From Caballeronia mineralivorans PML1(12) (lineage in GTDB: Bacteria > Pseudomonadota > Gammaproteobacteria > Burkholderiales > Burkholderiaceae): a stretch of 57,076 nt of DNA. Made by a program: the position numbers and the translations under genes. The stretch lies in the NCBI RefSeq assembly GCF_001028175.1, contig NZ_AEJF01000194.1:1-57076 (forward strand), in the 5' to 3' direction. The first letter of the stretch is position 1, and each line of letters begins with the position of its first letter. The notes beneath the pieces are model-generated. The model worked only from the letters and a program-made list of their open reading frames with translations. It was not told the origin of the DNA and did no database searches. Of this stretch, positions 57,050 to 57,076 are shown piece after piece.

Positions 57050-57076
57050 CCGGCTTGATCGTTTCGATCAAGCCGG
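57050..57076 (+). terminator. Terminator at the window edge
   Basis: CCGGCTTGATCG (57050-57061) pairs perfectly with CGATCAAGCCGG (57065-57076), preceded by AAAAAA on the plus strand. The window stops at the end of the hairpin, so the T-run is not seen. Confidence 0.8.

Overview
The window comes from a high-G+C betaproteobacterium of the Burkholderia / Paraburkholderia / Caballeronia group. The right third carries a chromosomal gene block typical of that group: codA, prlC, folD, a FixLJ-like two-component pair, aceE-aceF-lpdA and a phasin gene, followed by a PBP7-type endopeptidase. This is inferred from protein motifs and gene order read from the sequence; no database search was run.

Positions 1 to about 38,300 are an integrated prophage-like element or genomic island whose left end lies outside the window. 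Its right end carries a P4-type tyrosine integrase (37046-38305, minus strand). From left to right it holds: palindromic operator-like sites and an AP2-like small protein (1-1048); two phage replication-type genes (1048-3008); a KilA-N protein, a 44-aa ribbon-helix-helix protein and a strongly structured RNA candidate (3575-5918); a tightly overlapping run of tiny genes headed by a PrtN-like regulator (6484-7873); two exported proteins (7943-9011); a TIR-like candidate defence protein (9314-10153); a decayed gene and the paired ends of an IS21-like element (10544-11227); an HTH protein (11557-12360); two proteins with HEPN-type RX4H motifs, one ApeA-like and one MauJ-like (12712-16536); a cluster of Cys-rich zinc-ribbon genes (16667-19728); a phage tail module with a baseplate hub-like protein and tail fibre but no recognisable head or terminase genes (20120-27765); a moron cluster with a membrane protein, a DUF2513 protein and decayed gene pieces (27935-30820); and accessory genes (TraB/GumN, a LexA box with a broken SRAP gene, DUF805, HigBA with a third small gene, and a degenerate-Nudix plus four-TM protein) next to the integrase.

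The chromosomal part (38,900 to the end) is ordinary metabolism. codA makes uracil from cytosine, PrlC degrades peptides and FolD interconverts one-carbon folates. The FixJ/FixL-like pair (minus) is transcribed divergently from the pyruvate dehydrogenase genes aceE-aceF-lpdA (plus). The E3 gene lpdA carries two N-terminal lipoyl domains in addition to the two on E2. A phasin, convergent with lpdA, has two PhaR-like dyads upstream.

The most interesting unknowns are the Nudix-like/four-TM protein at 35329-36627, the zinc-ribbon cluster at 16667-19728, the structured RNA at 5766-5918 with its operator-like palindromes, and a family of about 50-aa proteins occurring once behind HigBA and once alone beside the ApeA-like gene.
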